Assembly (NCBI RefSeq): GCF_964340395.1
Contig: NC_135549.1
Span: 20,051,342 to 20,115,341 of the forward strand
Reading direction: 5' to 3'
Source of the DNA: Glandiceps talaboti
Taxonomy: Eukaryota > Hemichordata > Enteropneusta > Spengelidae
DNA: 64,000 nucleotides
Below the pieces are notes generated by a model. The model was given only the letters and a program-made list of their open reading frames with translations, was not told the origin of the DNA and searched no databases. Below, one piece after another: positions 29,898 through 42,935 of this stretch (within the stretch, counting starts at the first letter, position 1; each line of letters opens with the position of its first letter). The translations under genes and the position numbers were made by a program.

Positions 29898-32481
29898 TTG
29901 TTGTGGAATTAATAATTCAATGGCGTAAGCTGATGTGAATGATACTCAATGATAATACCTTTTGAAATATGACAAATACTTGATGACAAAACCGATTCAT
30001 TTTGATATGATACCATATGCTTTGACAACATATATTGAAATTGTGGTTACACCATGCCAACATACAATGCAGCAGAATGCACACTTTGTTTTGTATATAC
30101 AGAACAAAATGGCATACCGGTAACACTAAATGGTTCTGTGTATGATCTGACATATTTTTCTTTAATTACCCTGGAAACCAATTGCGTCTCATTCCAAATA
30201 CACACTTTACACCGAATTAAAATTCACTCTAATTGCCAAACTAAATCATATTGACGGAGATCTTGAACGTGGCATGTACTTTATTTCAGGGGTTGCATTA
30301 ATAACACTATCTAGACATCATCTGTCGAATGTTTGCCATTGTCACACAAATATATGTATAAGTGTGAAGATATCTTTAATGTACATATGTAATACATCTT
30401 AAGGGTTAAACCCAGCTGTTGAGCGAATGTTCTAAATTTAAACTTTGATATGCCAAGAATACTGTGTCTAGATGACTAGGGACGTCATATTATTTTGGAT
30501 GTAAATTTCACGTGCATTATTAACTCTTTCTTTACAGCAGTGTTAAGAACGGTCCCTCACTGAACATTATCAGTCATTCTTTCTACACGTCAACACCTAT
30601 TACTCGATGTGAGAAATGTCGAATGTGGGGAATAATCGTGCTTCGAAAATAATTCTAAATGTCATCACTCACTTGAATTGAACGAAGTACCTTTGGAAGT
30701 TGTGAGTGTCAAATGAATAATAATTTATGTTTTTATTAGGCTCTGTAGTTGCCAACGCCAATCATGATTTGTTCGTGACTATTGTATAACATTGTCACTC
30801 TCAACGACTTGTGTCCCTCTTCACATCATTCATGGTATATACTTGAAAAATATGCATCACCAGGTAGTTATTTTACGACAAAGTATCTAATTTACTAGAT
30901 CAATACAAAGTTATTCTTTTCACTGTCTATCAATCAATGAAGGCCAAATCACAGCAGGTGGCAAAAAAAGAGAAAATAGGGCAAGTGACGTTACAGCTGT
31001 TCTGACATATACAACGTGATTTGTAAAGAGTGGATTCCGGTTGTTTTTACCGTTAAAAATGAATTGCAATTCGGCCTACAGCTGCTTTGACAATTCAAAA
31101 TATGGAGTAGGATATGAAAGAATCATCTATTGAAAATACCTTCCCGGGATTATATTTTACAAAGATGGCTTGGTTTACAGACGCCAAAGATGTCATGAAT
31201 GTTTTATGATACGTGCCATGGCTTTCTCTACTTTCAAGAAACCCGTTCTTGTCAGTTTTGATAATTGGCAATTATTTTACTCATGCAGACAAGACGAGTG
31301 CTTCATATTCATTCTCGTTTAAATTTAACCTCAAAATAGTGTATCTGACATCTTGTTTACTTTTCATGTCATGTAAAAGTATTCTTTATGAATCGAAACG
31401 TCTATCACTGATTCAGATGCAATATATGTATGTTCAAAATGTATGTGAATAAACCACAGCCGTGCCAGCTGGGTCATCTGATTGTAAGTAAGAAGTAATA
31501 CTTATTTCAATTGAGTTGACATAGTTAAAGACGACCAGGGGCGGTCCTTTTATCGGTACCGTTAGTGGCTATTCAGTCATAAAGTCCTTGAATTTATTAT
31601 TTATTTACTATCGACAAATAGATCTTAGCGCGAAGTAGTCAATTATGGCTTGTACAATGTAGTAACGAGTTTCACAAGAAAGGTACACTTTTGAACGAAT
31701 TACAGGATGGGTTTATTGGAACCAGCTAGCTATTACGTCAATTATGTTGATTTATCTCCTCATAAGGCAGTTTTTACATTGCTTAATGAGTGACGTCGAG
31801 ACAAGTATGAAATTTCATACTATTGGAAAGGGATTACTTCAACCCAAAAGACTCAACATCGACGTCACTGCATTTTCTATAAGTTATTGGGAAATTTCCA
31901 CTCTTCTGTTTGATGTGCGGACGTGTATACGTATTTGGCATCCGATCACGCTGTTCAGATAGTGACCTTGACTTTGTGACGACATCCTACACACTCTTTA
32001 TCTGAGATGGATAGGATGAGTTTCACTTCTAGTCTTGGCTCGACTCATTGCAATATAAATGCTGTTTCTCTAGAGACTAGCTGTGAACTCTTAAATGATA
32101 AGTCATCTGTTAAGTTTAACATTTGACACTATATACAATGGATACGTCTACATCGACAACAGATCATGTTAGTAATGAGCACTGCTTTTTTCCCCGGTGT
32201 ACGCTCTTAAGTGAAGGTCACAATCGTTAAAGAACACTCTTCAAAAACGAGTTGACAATACTATAATAAATTACCGGTGTATGTTTGTTCCAATATATTG
32301 CTTCATCCGGAGTTTACATCAAATGTTGTATAAAATGTTACACATATAAAAAGCGTACATGTACAACACTTTTATTCTTCTAGGCAATATATACATGTAC
32401 ACACTAATTTATTTAGTATGTTCCTAAGAGATTTCAGGAAGTAAAACGGGCCATTGTGCCGATGTGGATCCGAGCCAAGTT
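29897..32481. other. Intergenic, no gene seen
   Basis: Nothing recognisable on either strand. Confidence 0.5.
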
Positions 32482-32495
32482 AATTTATTTATTTT

Positions 32496-32534
<39 letters not shown>

Positions 32535-32537
32535 TTA
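32482..32537. repeat. (TTTA)n microsatellite
   Basis: About 56 bases of TTTA units followed by GATTAGATTAG. Confidence 0.95.
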
Positions 32538-33367
32538 GATTAGATTAGCCATATAGAATATAAACTAAATATGACCAAATTTGAAGCAAGTAATTACCCT
32601 TGTGAATACGATCGTATAAGTTTGTTTTCGTGTGTCATTGTTTTTTACGTATTTTTATTTTTTGGTAATTTGTTTTTCATTGTTGGTACTAAAATAAGTA
32701 GGAATCGTAGACTGTGTTTTCTTTGAACTTTTACACGAGGAATACTGTTAGTATAAATGTTAGAAGTGTTGCTTCTTTGCAGTGTGATAAGTGTGAATTT
32801 CTTCTTCACGATTATCCATGGATCAAAACGTCTCCAAAATGATGGCAGCCAATTCAAACATTGACGGAATGTTGTACTGAGGTAAATACTTTTTTACAGT
32901 GTTTAGAATGAAACCTCCCTTCAACAAACGAACCACATAATACAGGAATAAAAAGCTCCCGCTTATACCGTTCTACAAAACGTGTGAACATATCGAAACC
33001 TGCTATTAACATTAAACCCTGGTAAGACTTATTTGATCATTAATTTCTCTTGACAACAGGAAATACCTAGGCTATATTTACACGTTGTCTTACACAGCGT
33101 GACACCGATCTGGACAGGACACATGGCGTTACAATATCACGTATACAGTCCAAAGGGTTAAAGATCTAATGTGTAAGAAATTAACACAGTCGGTCACATG
33201 TAATATATATCGCTTGTGGTCATTAGTGCCATTCACCTTAGTCGTGATCCATTTTAACATGTACCCCTTAACTTGCTGTGTACGTGTCACTTATATGGAT
33301 GATTCTAAATTGTTATCATGCAAAAGCCTAAATGATGTGTGCTACTTTATATATCAATACTAATCTC
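32538..33367. other. Intergenic, no gene seen
   Basis: No coding sign. Confidence 0.5.
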
Positions 33368-33411
33368 GTGTGTGTGTGTGTGTGTGTGTGTGTTTGTGTT
33401 TGTGTTTGTGT
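33368..33411. repeat. (GT)n microsatellite
   Basis: GT units that grade into GTTTGT. Confidence 0.95.
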
Positions 33412-34384
33412 GAGTTGATATGCAAAAGTGCAACTACAACATGTTATATGTGTGTGACATCGAGTTACAATGTATGTAACGAACGTATTTCAGTTTCCAT
33501 AGATATTTTCACGCTACTTGTATACAAATGCCATCTCAATTAATAAAGACCGGGTAATCTTAGATCGGGCTAATAATTGGAAGTCGGTGTCTATAAAGCT
33601 GGAACTTTGTATCTCGTTTCGTAAATGTGCAAAACGTTCAATGGTGTAAAACAGTATTTAAATCTAAGAAAGCAGGGAGAGGTTATTACATCGTGTATTA
33701 CGTGGTTAACAGGATAACAAGAGATGTAAAAGAGGTTTGCTACAAATCACTTACATGACGGAAGATGAGTTGATTAGAGATGAAAGAAAAGATTGCTGTC
33801 AGTACAGTGTACGTGAGGGCAATGACGTCCATGAAAGTTACGTCTGATGAGCCGCAGGCAGACTAATCTCACGATAACAGACAATTAAAGATTCTATCAT
33901 CAACCTCTTTATTAGTTATCGTGTCTCGAGGGTGAACTGGGGGATTTCGCTTTCACATATACGCATGAGTTGGTGACCTCACCGTGGTATCAAACATTCA
34001 TATCTTTATTGCCCAGTTGTATAGTAGCAAAATATTGGAAACTATCACCGAGTCGTTCAACCTTAACTAGCACGTTGAGGGACCCATAGAAGTCAGATCT
34101 GTGCTTGTTGAGATGTCCTAGTCAGTGATCGGCAACAATTATATTAAATTTCACTGGGTTTGTTAAACGAACCATGCTCTTTAGGTTTTCGCATGCATAC
34201 TCGTTCAATTATTCATTTGTATAAGGTATAGGTTATTATTATTCATTCACGTGAAACGTGCTCTCCGATTTCCTTGTGACAATTGGACGAACTTCAACCC
34301 TATTACTTATTTAAAAAAGACATTATCTGTACGTAGAGTAGTAACAGGATATATATCTTGAGCAAAAGCTCGGTTTTGAATCCG
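33412..34384. other. Intergenic, no gene seen
   Basis: No coding sign. The CTGATGA at about 33844 is not followed by a GAAA in hammerhead order. Confidence 0.5.
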
Positions 34385-34720
34385 TCACCATGTTAAAACT
34401 GTACTGGTTGTAGCTAGTCTAAGATTATTATTTTACGATCAGACAACCACAATGTATTCACTGAAAACCGTTAAAATGCTATTTAACATGTACATTTTAA
34501 TCCTTGCTTGATATTATCTATAAGCAATACAGAAAAATGTTGAAGTCATGATCCCCGTTGGGGGCGCTGTTTTTGGTGCGGACCCAAAAGTGAAATTGAT
34601 TTTATTTGTCGTGTGTACATCTACTCCTGTAACAGAATGTTTATTAACGGGTAAAAGCAATACTGTTCACGGTGTACTATATAACTAGTACGTTATTGCA
34701 CCTGAAAAAAAGTTTAAATA
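34385..34720 (+). repeat. Dispersed unclassified repeat, copy 1
   Basis: This stretch aligns by eye with 52860-53180 in the same orientation. Shared landmarks are a TAG(C/T)TG(T)A..C..(A)GTATTATT-like segment, GACAACC, a GCA(A/G)TACA step, GTTGAA.TC.TGATC, a G-run with GCTG, and GCGGACC(C)AAAAGT. The copies are diverged with indels and have no coding content. I do not recognise the family. Confidence 0.6.
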
Positions 34721-34931
34721 CATACACATCTAGCGCAGATTTAAGGTTTAACTTGGGTGTGTTTTCAGTTCAAGAAAGCGCTTTAGATTTCATATGAAGG
34801 TAAATTTTGAATATGGATATGAAATATTGTGATATAGAAAACATAGGAGACAGTTTTATTGTCATTAATCACAAATACTAAGTATTTATTTCACTACTGT
34901 TTAAAGTAGCCCACACAAGGTTTCACATCAG

Positions 34932-34946
34932 GCAGACGGACGGATG

Positions 34947-35009
<63 letters not shown>
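34932..35009. repeat. (GACA)n microsatellite
   Basis: About 19 GACA units, preceded by GACGGACGGATG. Confidence 0.97.
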
Positions 35010-35010
<1 letters not shown>

Positions 35011-35602
35011 TAGACACGTATCCGTTTTGATTTATTATCTTCTAGCATCAGTAGAGCATCAGTAGAGATTCCATAATTGACTTCAACGTCAGAAGACCTT
35101 CAGAGGGTTTTTTTCATGTAGTCAATAATTAGTCGCAACCTGATAGCCACAATGGTTTAGGTTGGAACATCATTCTGTAATTCCTATCTGTCCACGTTCA
35201 TTAGGAGAGGGCTCTTGAACAACTACATATAACCACAGAGGATAAACTAAACATGACCTCAAATAAAATAGGTCATTTACCCTTGTAATACGATCATATC
35301 ATATCATATCATATAAGGTTAACCTGGCAGCAAGACAAACAATGTTGATTGTTGAGGTCTTCTTCTCATCATGTAAAAAAATAGCCTAATTTGCTATTCG
35401 GTGAATACTTGACCCACAACAGGCATGATTAGAAGTCAGAAAAACGGCATACATTTGATTTCGTTGAGTCGAATAGAGCATTTCATAAAGCTGTGAACTG
35501 GAAATCAAACAGTTAACATTTGTATTAAAAAACGACCTTGTGCACGTGATTGATGAAACTAGAAAATAAATGACAAGAATACTATTTGAATTGTCGCAGC
35601 AC

Positions 35603-35603
<1 letters not shown>
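35010..35603. other. Intergenic with short (ATATC)n
   Basis: Includes an ATATC run at 35292-35315; otherwise no gene or RNA signal. Confidence 0.55.

Positions 35604-35642
<39 letters not shown>
35604..35642. repeat. (AC)n microsatellite
   Basis: About 19 AC units. Confidence 0.97.
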
Positions 35643-35643
<1 letters not shown>

Positions 35644-37539
35644 CATATTCAACTCAACTTAATTTTTTTAAACACTCTGTCCATCATGCATTATATCATG
35701 TCAGCAGCTACTAGATAAAATAGGTTTACGTTCAACCCCAGTGATTAAGAGATATCAGATATTTGTAAAGTGCAACGTAATCAATATCTACTCATTTCAA
35801 GCGTCATGTTTAATATATCCTCGTTTATAGCTTGGATTTCAGCCTGAGAGTTTAAACTTTTAGATGGCTTCTGATAAGAACTATCCTAGTCAAGACCATC
35901 ACACACCGTCAGGTAGAAACAGATTTAGAGGTTATCACGTGTACATCACGTCATTTTCAATTCCAATTTGTTGGCATATGAATCGTAGCCTACTATCTCT
36001 AATGAGGTTAATGTAACATACTTCGTGATGATACAATGGCATAAGGGTGTGCTTTTACTTGGGTTCGCTCCCTCTCTAGGTAATCTCTTTAAGAATGCGA
36101 TGTGAAACCCTCTTTATACCGACAAAGTACGAGTGAGTGTACTTTGTAGTAGGTCAAAGCTGTCATCGACTTTTGGTACTTCTTAGTCAATCCTGCGAAT
36201 GTTATTACCTAAACGACTGATTAGCCGAGCGTGTGGTTGTGCCATATTAGATGAAATTGTTTGTGTCCAATGAAAAGAGATTCTAAGATAGATGAACTAT
36301 CATTATGAACGATTTCCTTCACCTAATGTCGTTTTTTGTAAGTGCTTTGTGGACATCATCATGATCATGAGATGACGTCTTCATCGTTGCGTACAGCTAT
36401 AGTAATTCCAAAACATACAGTGTTAAACAGTGCGTGGTAGAAAACAAGATAGATATCTCCAATTCCTTGTCCAATTTGAGGGAAGTTTCGAAAGAAGGTT
36501 GTTTACTCTAAGGGTTATTGACACTGGGGTTAAGAACAAGTTTCCTGTGGTTGGCTTAGTACTGCTTTAAGTGTTAATGTGATTGATCGTCGTGTTTGCT
36601 TGGCTATATTTCACAAAGCAATTTATTAAAATTCAGATTGGGAGTGAAATGTCTTCTGTTTGTGGAATTTATGAACTGTTTCATGAGTTGAGTAACTTCT
36701 TGCCTTTGCAGTACTTGTTTGTTTGAAGACATATTGTCGAGGGTGCAAAATACGTTAGTATTCATAACATTGTAAATAACTGTACACTTCTAGCGCCACA
36801 GGCTTCATTGTGGAGCCTCCCAGCACACAACACCTAGCTCGATTGCGTCATATGGATAAACAGCCATATATTAAAGAAAAAGGCACACAATTACAAAGAT
36901 TTGCTATCACCAGCTCAATATATCATGCATGAGATTATCCTTGACGTGAACAAATGCATATGGCGCCCTCTATAGAAAACTGCTGACGTAGGATGGCCAT
37001 TCCTATGTGTGCAATTGGAGTTGCAGAGTTACATTATAGTTGCTGTTGTTGTAACTGTATGCAGACACTTTTCAGAATGCCTTATCTATAAAGTAAATTG
37101 AAAATTGGGAGGGAAATTAATCAAATGTATTATATATAGGGCAATTATACATTTGCTAATTACAAATATCATTCACTATGCCAGTAGCGCTCATACATAT
37201 GGATCGGATGTTTACCAAACTGTGAGAAGTTCTTGCCCTTCCAAACGAAAATACATGTATTTGAAAGTACAAAATGTCTTTGAAATTGAAGTAGCCATTT
37301 TTATCTCTATATAACGTGGTCATCGATAGTAGTATAACTTTACCTAATACTACGGTAGGTAAACATGGTACTGGGGGAAGATATGCAATTTAATCCACAT
37401 GTAGGATGGTGCATAATAGATGGAAATGTTTTGACGTTTCAGAGCGCTCATCCCTTTGTAGTTTTCATTTATGTGAATGTATTATTTTTTATGGTTTACA
37501 AGACTGTCATATTTCTATTTCTTTTCCCTTTCTATCTGT
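35643..37539. other. Intergenic, no gene seen
   Basis: No coding sign in either strand. Confidence 0.5.
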
Positions 37540-37580
37540 TTTGTTGTTGTTGTTGCTGTTGTTGTTGTTGTTGTTGTTGT
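37540..37580. repeat. (TTG)n repeat
   Basis: TTG units with one GCT interruption. Poly-Cys, poly-Leu and poly-Val frames across it are artefacts. Confidence 0.95.
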
Positions 37581-38240
37581 CAATTTGTGTTTTTTTACAA
37601 TTTGTCTTTCACAAATGCCATGCACATTTCTTGAACAAGCTTTGGAGAAAATAATAGCCACTGCATATGTAGTCAATCAGTATGCGGGCATATTTCAAAG
37701 ATCACGTAATAGTATATCTTTCACGTTTACGACCGCAAGGCACTGTCGGAGTAGTATAACGAAACACGATTAAATGCCAATTTCACATATACGTATTGCA
37801 TTTCAAGGCACAGACATATGTGACACGTGAGACTTACAATACAATATACACCAGTTGTTAATGCCAAATATTTCCTCTAAAAAAATCAGTGAATTCCTGA
37901 AAATTAAAACTGAAATTGTTGTTAATTCTTCATAAATGACTTCGTCATATCCACTGTGTAGAAGGGGAATGGAAATGTTTGGATTTTGTAAAAAAAAATA
38001 AGGTTGATACTACTTAATCCGTGTTTGAATGGATCTACCCTAAATTTTCAGTGTGGAGGAATTATCCACACCAGGGGTAATACTACATTTGTGCTGTAGG
38101 CATGAAACATGCGTTGGTGTAAACATCTTATATCTAATAAGCCAAGTCATATGAAGGTCACTGCAAGTATTGACATATCGTACATATCCATTCGAAGGTT
38201 TATATACGTTTTCCCTATATATACACACACACATACGCAC

Positions 38241-38244
<4 letters not shown>
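37581..38244. other. Intergenic, no gene seen
   Basis: Ends in a short CACACACA/CATACGCA run just before the next (AT)n tract. Confidence 0.55.

Positions 38245-38322
<78 letters not shown>
38245..38322. repeat. (AT)n tract, 78 bases
   Basis: Uninterrupted AT run bounded by CACACAA on the left and CGATCGACAAACAG on the right. Confidence 0.97.
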
Positions 38323-38326
<4 letters not shown>

Positions 38327-39133
38327 CGACAAACAGCGCCACCTGTGTTCATATAATCAATGTGTAGTTTTGCCTTTGTGTCAATTCACTGAGTGTGTAT
38401 GACAATAAGTGGATGGGTGTTGATGCAGTATTGTTAACATATTTCATAAATTTAGTATTGCCGCTTATGACCTTCAATCTACGGATTGTGATAAAAAATT
38501 TGTTTCCTTAATTTTGTGATCAACATATCACTGATAACTAGAATAATTGCTACAATACTCTGAAACACATTATAAATATAAGTTCAGGGGTTACTCCAGG
38601 TGATGCTTGCCTCATCGGAGCTCGTTTACGTTACAGAAGTATCTGAAATACAAAAAAAAAATGAAAACTCATTAGCTTCACTTACAGTTTATTTTTTTTA
38701 TATCAGTTGTTAAAGCGTTTGGTGTACAATTCAATCAACTTATATCAACAAGTGTCGCGTTTGCAAGTACTACACACATACTGTTGATTGTGGCATTTTA
38801 AACCCTAGTATATAAACGTGTTCTTATCAACAGGAGACGTTAATGCAGTGTAGTATCGAATCACGTATTACCAATGGAATATCACAACACGTGGCACTGT
38901 GTCAACATAGTCAGACACTGACAGGATTTTAATGGACAGGGATTGTTTAATTTTCAATATGTAGTACTGACTGAATATCTTTAATTTTGTTGATATAAGT
39001 CGGTAAAGAAATTATTTTGATGTCCTGTTGTGCCAATACTTTGATACCTTCTCGATTGTAGGTACACTACAGCAAGATTAAAACACGACAATTAATGCAG
39101 TGTGTCAAGTTATGTCAAATGTGACACATAGCG
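38323..39133. other. Intergenic, no gene seen
   Basis: No coding sign. Confidence 0.5.
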
Positions 39134-39181
39134 CACATACATACATACATACATACATACATACATACATACATACATACA
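39134..39181. repeat. (ACAT)n microsatellite
   Basis: About 12 units. Confidence 0.95.
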
Positions 39182-42100
39182 CGCTGTACATACATACAGA
39201 GAAATCCAGGTCGTAGGAACCAGTTTTCGTCAAGGTCAGTGCCCGGCGCTAGTATGCTACATCACAACAACTACAACAGAAGTTCAACTCAACCAATCAA
39301 TCTCTAGATTTGATCAAAACTCAGTAGTGCATGATAATTTACATATTAAATGTTACCCATGGCAATAAGGTAGTATACATACTATTCAGACTACATTTAG
39401 TGATGAAGATGTTATCAGAATGGTACAAATTGAACATTTGACAACCACTGATGGATTGAAAATAATTACTACCGAAGAAGAGTGACTATAGAGTTTCAAG
39501 TAGGCAGCACGATGTTAGTTTACATCTCACACTACGTTTTTTGTTACAAATTACTTAAACGAAAATGCAGACACTGAAAGCGCACAAACCTATGAAATTA
39601 TAGAGTTATCTCACTGTGAACACAAATTAAGCATCACTGTCGGACGAAACATGAAAGATGCAAACACTGGTCTGTTTATTTTTGTTCACAGTGAGATACA
39701 GCTTAAAAACCGAAGGATCGCCAAAAGACTGTGCGCATCATACACATTTTAGAACAAATTAGATAGATAAGAAACAGGCTTCCCACATACAGTCCAGCCA
39801 TTACAAATGTAAACAACACCACACTCATGTCGACAAGCAGGCACTGTATGTGTAAACACGTGTCGCCACGGGGGACCATGCAAGCAGACTCAAATTCTTG
39901 ATAGTTTCAATTTGTATATGTCAAAATCTGAGCATGCATTATGATGACATTAAATAGCCTGTTTGTTCCAAGGACGTTTGTGTGTGTCTTTGTATCAGTT
40001 GGGGTCGGGTGGTGTTGTTAATATAAGTATTGAGAGGTCTGTGGGAAGCCTTTTTCTTATCTGTCTAAATTGTTCTTGGAGAATATAAAATATGTATGAT
40101 ACACACAGTCTTTCGGCGAACCTGCGGTTGTTATGCTGTAAAATTTAACATTTCATGTACTTGAGCTATCAGTGCCTGTATTTTGTTTATGTCATTTCGT
40201 AACAAAACTGTTGTGTGAGAAATAAAAGCATCATACCACCTCATTGAAACTATTTAGTCTCTCTGATTTGGTAGTAGATGTTTACAAGTATGGATATATA
40301 GAGATAATGTGAGAGGAATGCACGTACACAAGAAGTACACGTAAACCATACATTTGTGTGAGGATGAACAATTACAATTGTACATACTCTTTCAAGAGTT
40401 TTTCCCACGTTACTTATATCTGGTAGCAGATATTTTACGATGTTTGACAAAGCGAATTGTTCATCTTGTCAGTCATGGCATGCATATAGTGTCTTACGTT
40501 ATCAAATCTCTTTGCAATACCCTGATCAGCAGAGAAATACCTTGTCACGGTGAAGATGTTTCAGTATGCGACATGTATCAGAATTATTTGAGAAAAGAGA
40601 CGTTGATGGCGCTATTTCAAAGATATTGATGCCCGTCGAGATGGGATTAATAAAACTGAAAACAGGATCTATTTACGACATCAATTCATTTTGGAAATAT
40701 AAAAAAGTCTCCTTCGCCACTAGCACTGTCAGCATGGAAAGAGTGATTACCCGGATGCAAATAACATACATATAGACAAAGCCGGCTAGCTAGAAATTGT
40801 ATCTTGCTTAATCACGATCCGACAGTCAACAGCAATACTAAATAACTCGTCATTATATAATAATTCGCTTTTATCAGAAATGCATGTTAAAAAAGATGAC
40901 CGTTCTTCTTGTTAAGTTCAATTCATCAAAACACCAAATGTAGACATCGGAATTGGATGTACGCCTTCATCATTACTGTGACCTTTGACCTCTCACTAAG
41001 GTTTCATACACGATATACACGAACACGATAATATACACGAATAAACTATACCCGTGATACTAGAGTCACACAAGTATGTCTAACCACCCATGCGATAGTC
41101 TAGGCATTTGCTGTTAAAAATGTCGAAAGCAATCGCAGCTGAAATACTCTGTCACAAGGTCCACTATCGTGACTTGGGTTTGAGGTTGCCAAAGTGGCGA
41201 TGTAGACCAGTGAATCTACCAAATGACCCACCACTAATTGAAACACAAGTTTTCTCAGCGGTTTCGTAATCTGTCATTATATGATTGTTTCTTCCATTCA
41301 AGAATACAAGGTGGTTCTTATCTGAGTTGCCGTTTGCATCTTGATATGGCAAATATCAGAAACAGTTGAAACCTTGAAATGAATACGTCGCCAGTTTACA
41401 TCGGCAGTTACTCATGCCTTGATGAATTGCATGCTAATGGCAACTGATATTGATATGAAACAAAAATATTAAAAATCCCCCTGACTGTTGTAAATTGCTA
41501 TATGAACATGTACTACACTTTATAATGCGATTTTTGTCAATACCGTAAGTGTTTTTATTGTACAAATACTACATGACTGTTAAGTCCAATTAACATTGCA
41601 CTCAGGCTGTTTGCATACACTTGGTACTTTTATGGATGATATTACCCTAATGTTACCAAATGTACTGCGTGCCTAATTCTGATGTTTTAAAGAAAAGTTG
41701 GCCCTCGACAGACAACAAGGTGATTGCATGGTGTGAAGAAAGGACGTCGTCGTACAAAAACTCCCGTCATGCTGAGCACTATAAAAAAGCTAGACCACTA
41801 TTAAGTCATAACATATAATATACAATTTCATTGAACTATAATAAATAAATGTAGAAGCCCGTGTCTTTTCTAGACCAATACAGACGGCATGGAGTTGAAA
41901 ATGTGTTATCAAAATACTGTTTACCTGCAGTATTGAGTTGAAGTTACACCCCGTGCATGTTTGGTTATATGTGGGTATTTGTTTTTCTGAAGCATGTTAT
42001 TAGGTCAAATGTGGCAAAAAATAAGACCTCGTCTAAAAGTGACCAAGTGAATATCGAATTCATAGTGGTCGTTTATCTTATTCGGCGAGGAGTTTGATCA

Positions 42101-42689
42101 TACATGTCAGCTGCTTCTACCGCTATCTATTAGACACCTAACTATGTGATGTTATCTATAGTAGTGTGGTGGCTCTCATTACCATTTTGAGAGTACATAG
42201 ACTATTGCATATTAAAGTTAAGTTCATCCACGTTGACCGGAAAGCAGTTTGCCAGCGTGTTCGATTTTGTACTTTGGTAATTACAGGTTATAGAAGGGCC
42301 AATGGAAATTGGTTGTTCGATTTAACAAGTTGGTTATCGGGGAATAACCAGATGCATAGATGGATCCGGAATTGGGGGTGGTTAAATTTTACTTTCGTTG
42401 ACTCATATTGTATATAACTTTGCATTATTTGTGCATTCCAACACTGCCATCATTGCCACATCTACCACTGTCAGCACTATATCGTAATATAAATGTTAAT
42501 AATCATGTAGTGAATCAATTGCTGGTTATACGGTGTGATAAGGAGATGAGTAAATGAGGAACAACGGTGTGGTAAGATATTGAGGATAGAGTAATGAAGT
42601 AGGTAATTTGACCTAAAAGTCTTAACAATTGCGGGATTACGTAGTCTTTGGCAGTTCTTGTCGTCTGATGTCTGACGTTCAAACCATGT
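39182..42689. other. Long intergenic stretch, no secure gene
   Basis: Frames of 60-91 codons (for example 40354-40629) have no recognisable domain. A pair of short complementary strings, TATCTCACTGTGAACA (39608-39623) and TGTTCACAGTGAGATA (39684-39699), forms a 16-base inverted repeat about 60 bases apart. Confidence 0.5.
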
Positions 42690-42935
42690 TTGACTTTTTG
42701 CTCCCAACGATTTTCTTTTCATGCAGACAAATGGATAAACACAACTACACTTTTTATAGATGCAGTTTTGGCACTACGCGACTGGGCTGCCAATCAAGTC
42801 TGCCGAACTCAGCACTATATGAGTTTTGGTTGGTCAAAGAACATTTCCCTGTCTCTAGCGGGATGTGGACGGGTACACAGGTCCTCCTGGCTATTATTAA
42901 ATCCTTAGCTCTATCCACTATACCATGGGGAGGCG
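42690..42935 (-). mobile_element. Probable tRNA-derived SINE, diverged
   Basis: On the minus strand from about 42930 the sequence reads CCCCATGGTATAGTGGATAGAGC. This resembles a tRNA 5' end with an internal A-box. About 45 bases later comes GACCTGTGTACCCGTCCACATCCCGC, which resembles a TpsiC/B-box region carrying a small insertion. An unrelated 3' body follows to about 42690. No target-site duplication was defined, and the B-box is too degraded for an active pol III promoter. Confidence 0.45.

Noticed and set aside
33842-33870. CTGATGAGCC followed by a short GC hairpin, hammerhead-like at first sight
   Set aside because: No GAAA follows the second stem and no stem I or stem III pairing exists.
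40354-40775. Two overlapping + strand frames suggestive of a helical protein
   Set aside because: No family similarity recognised, no splice signals, and the codon pattern is not distinctive.
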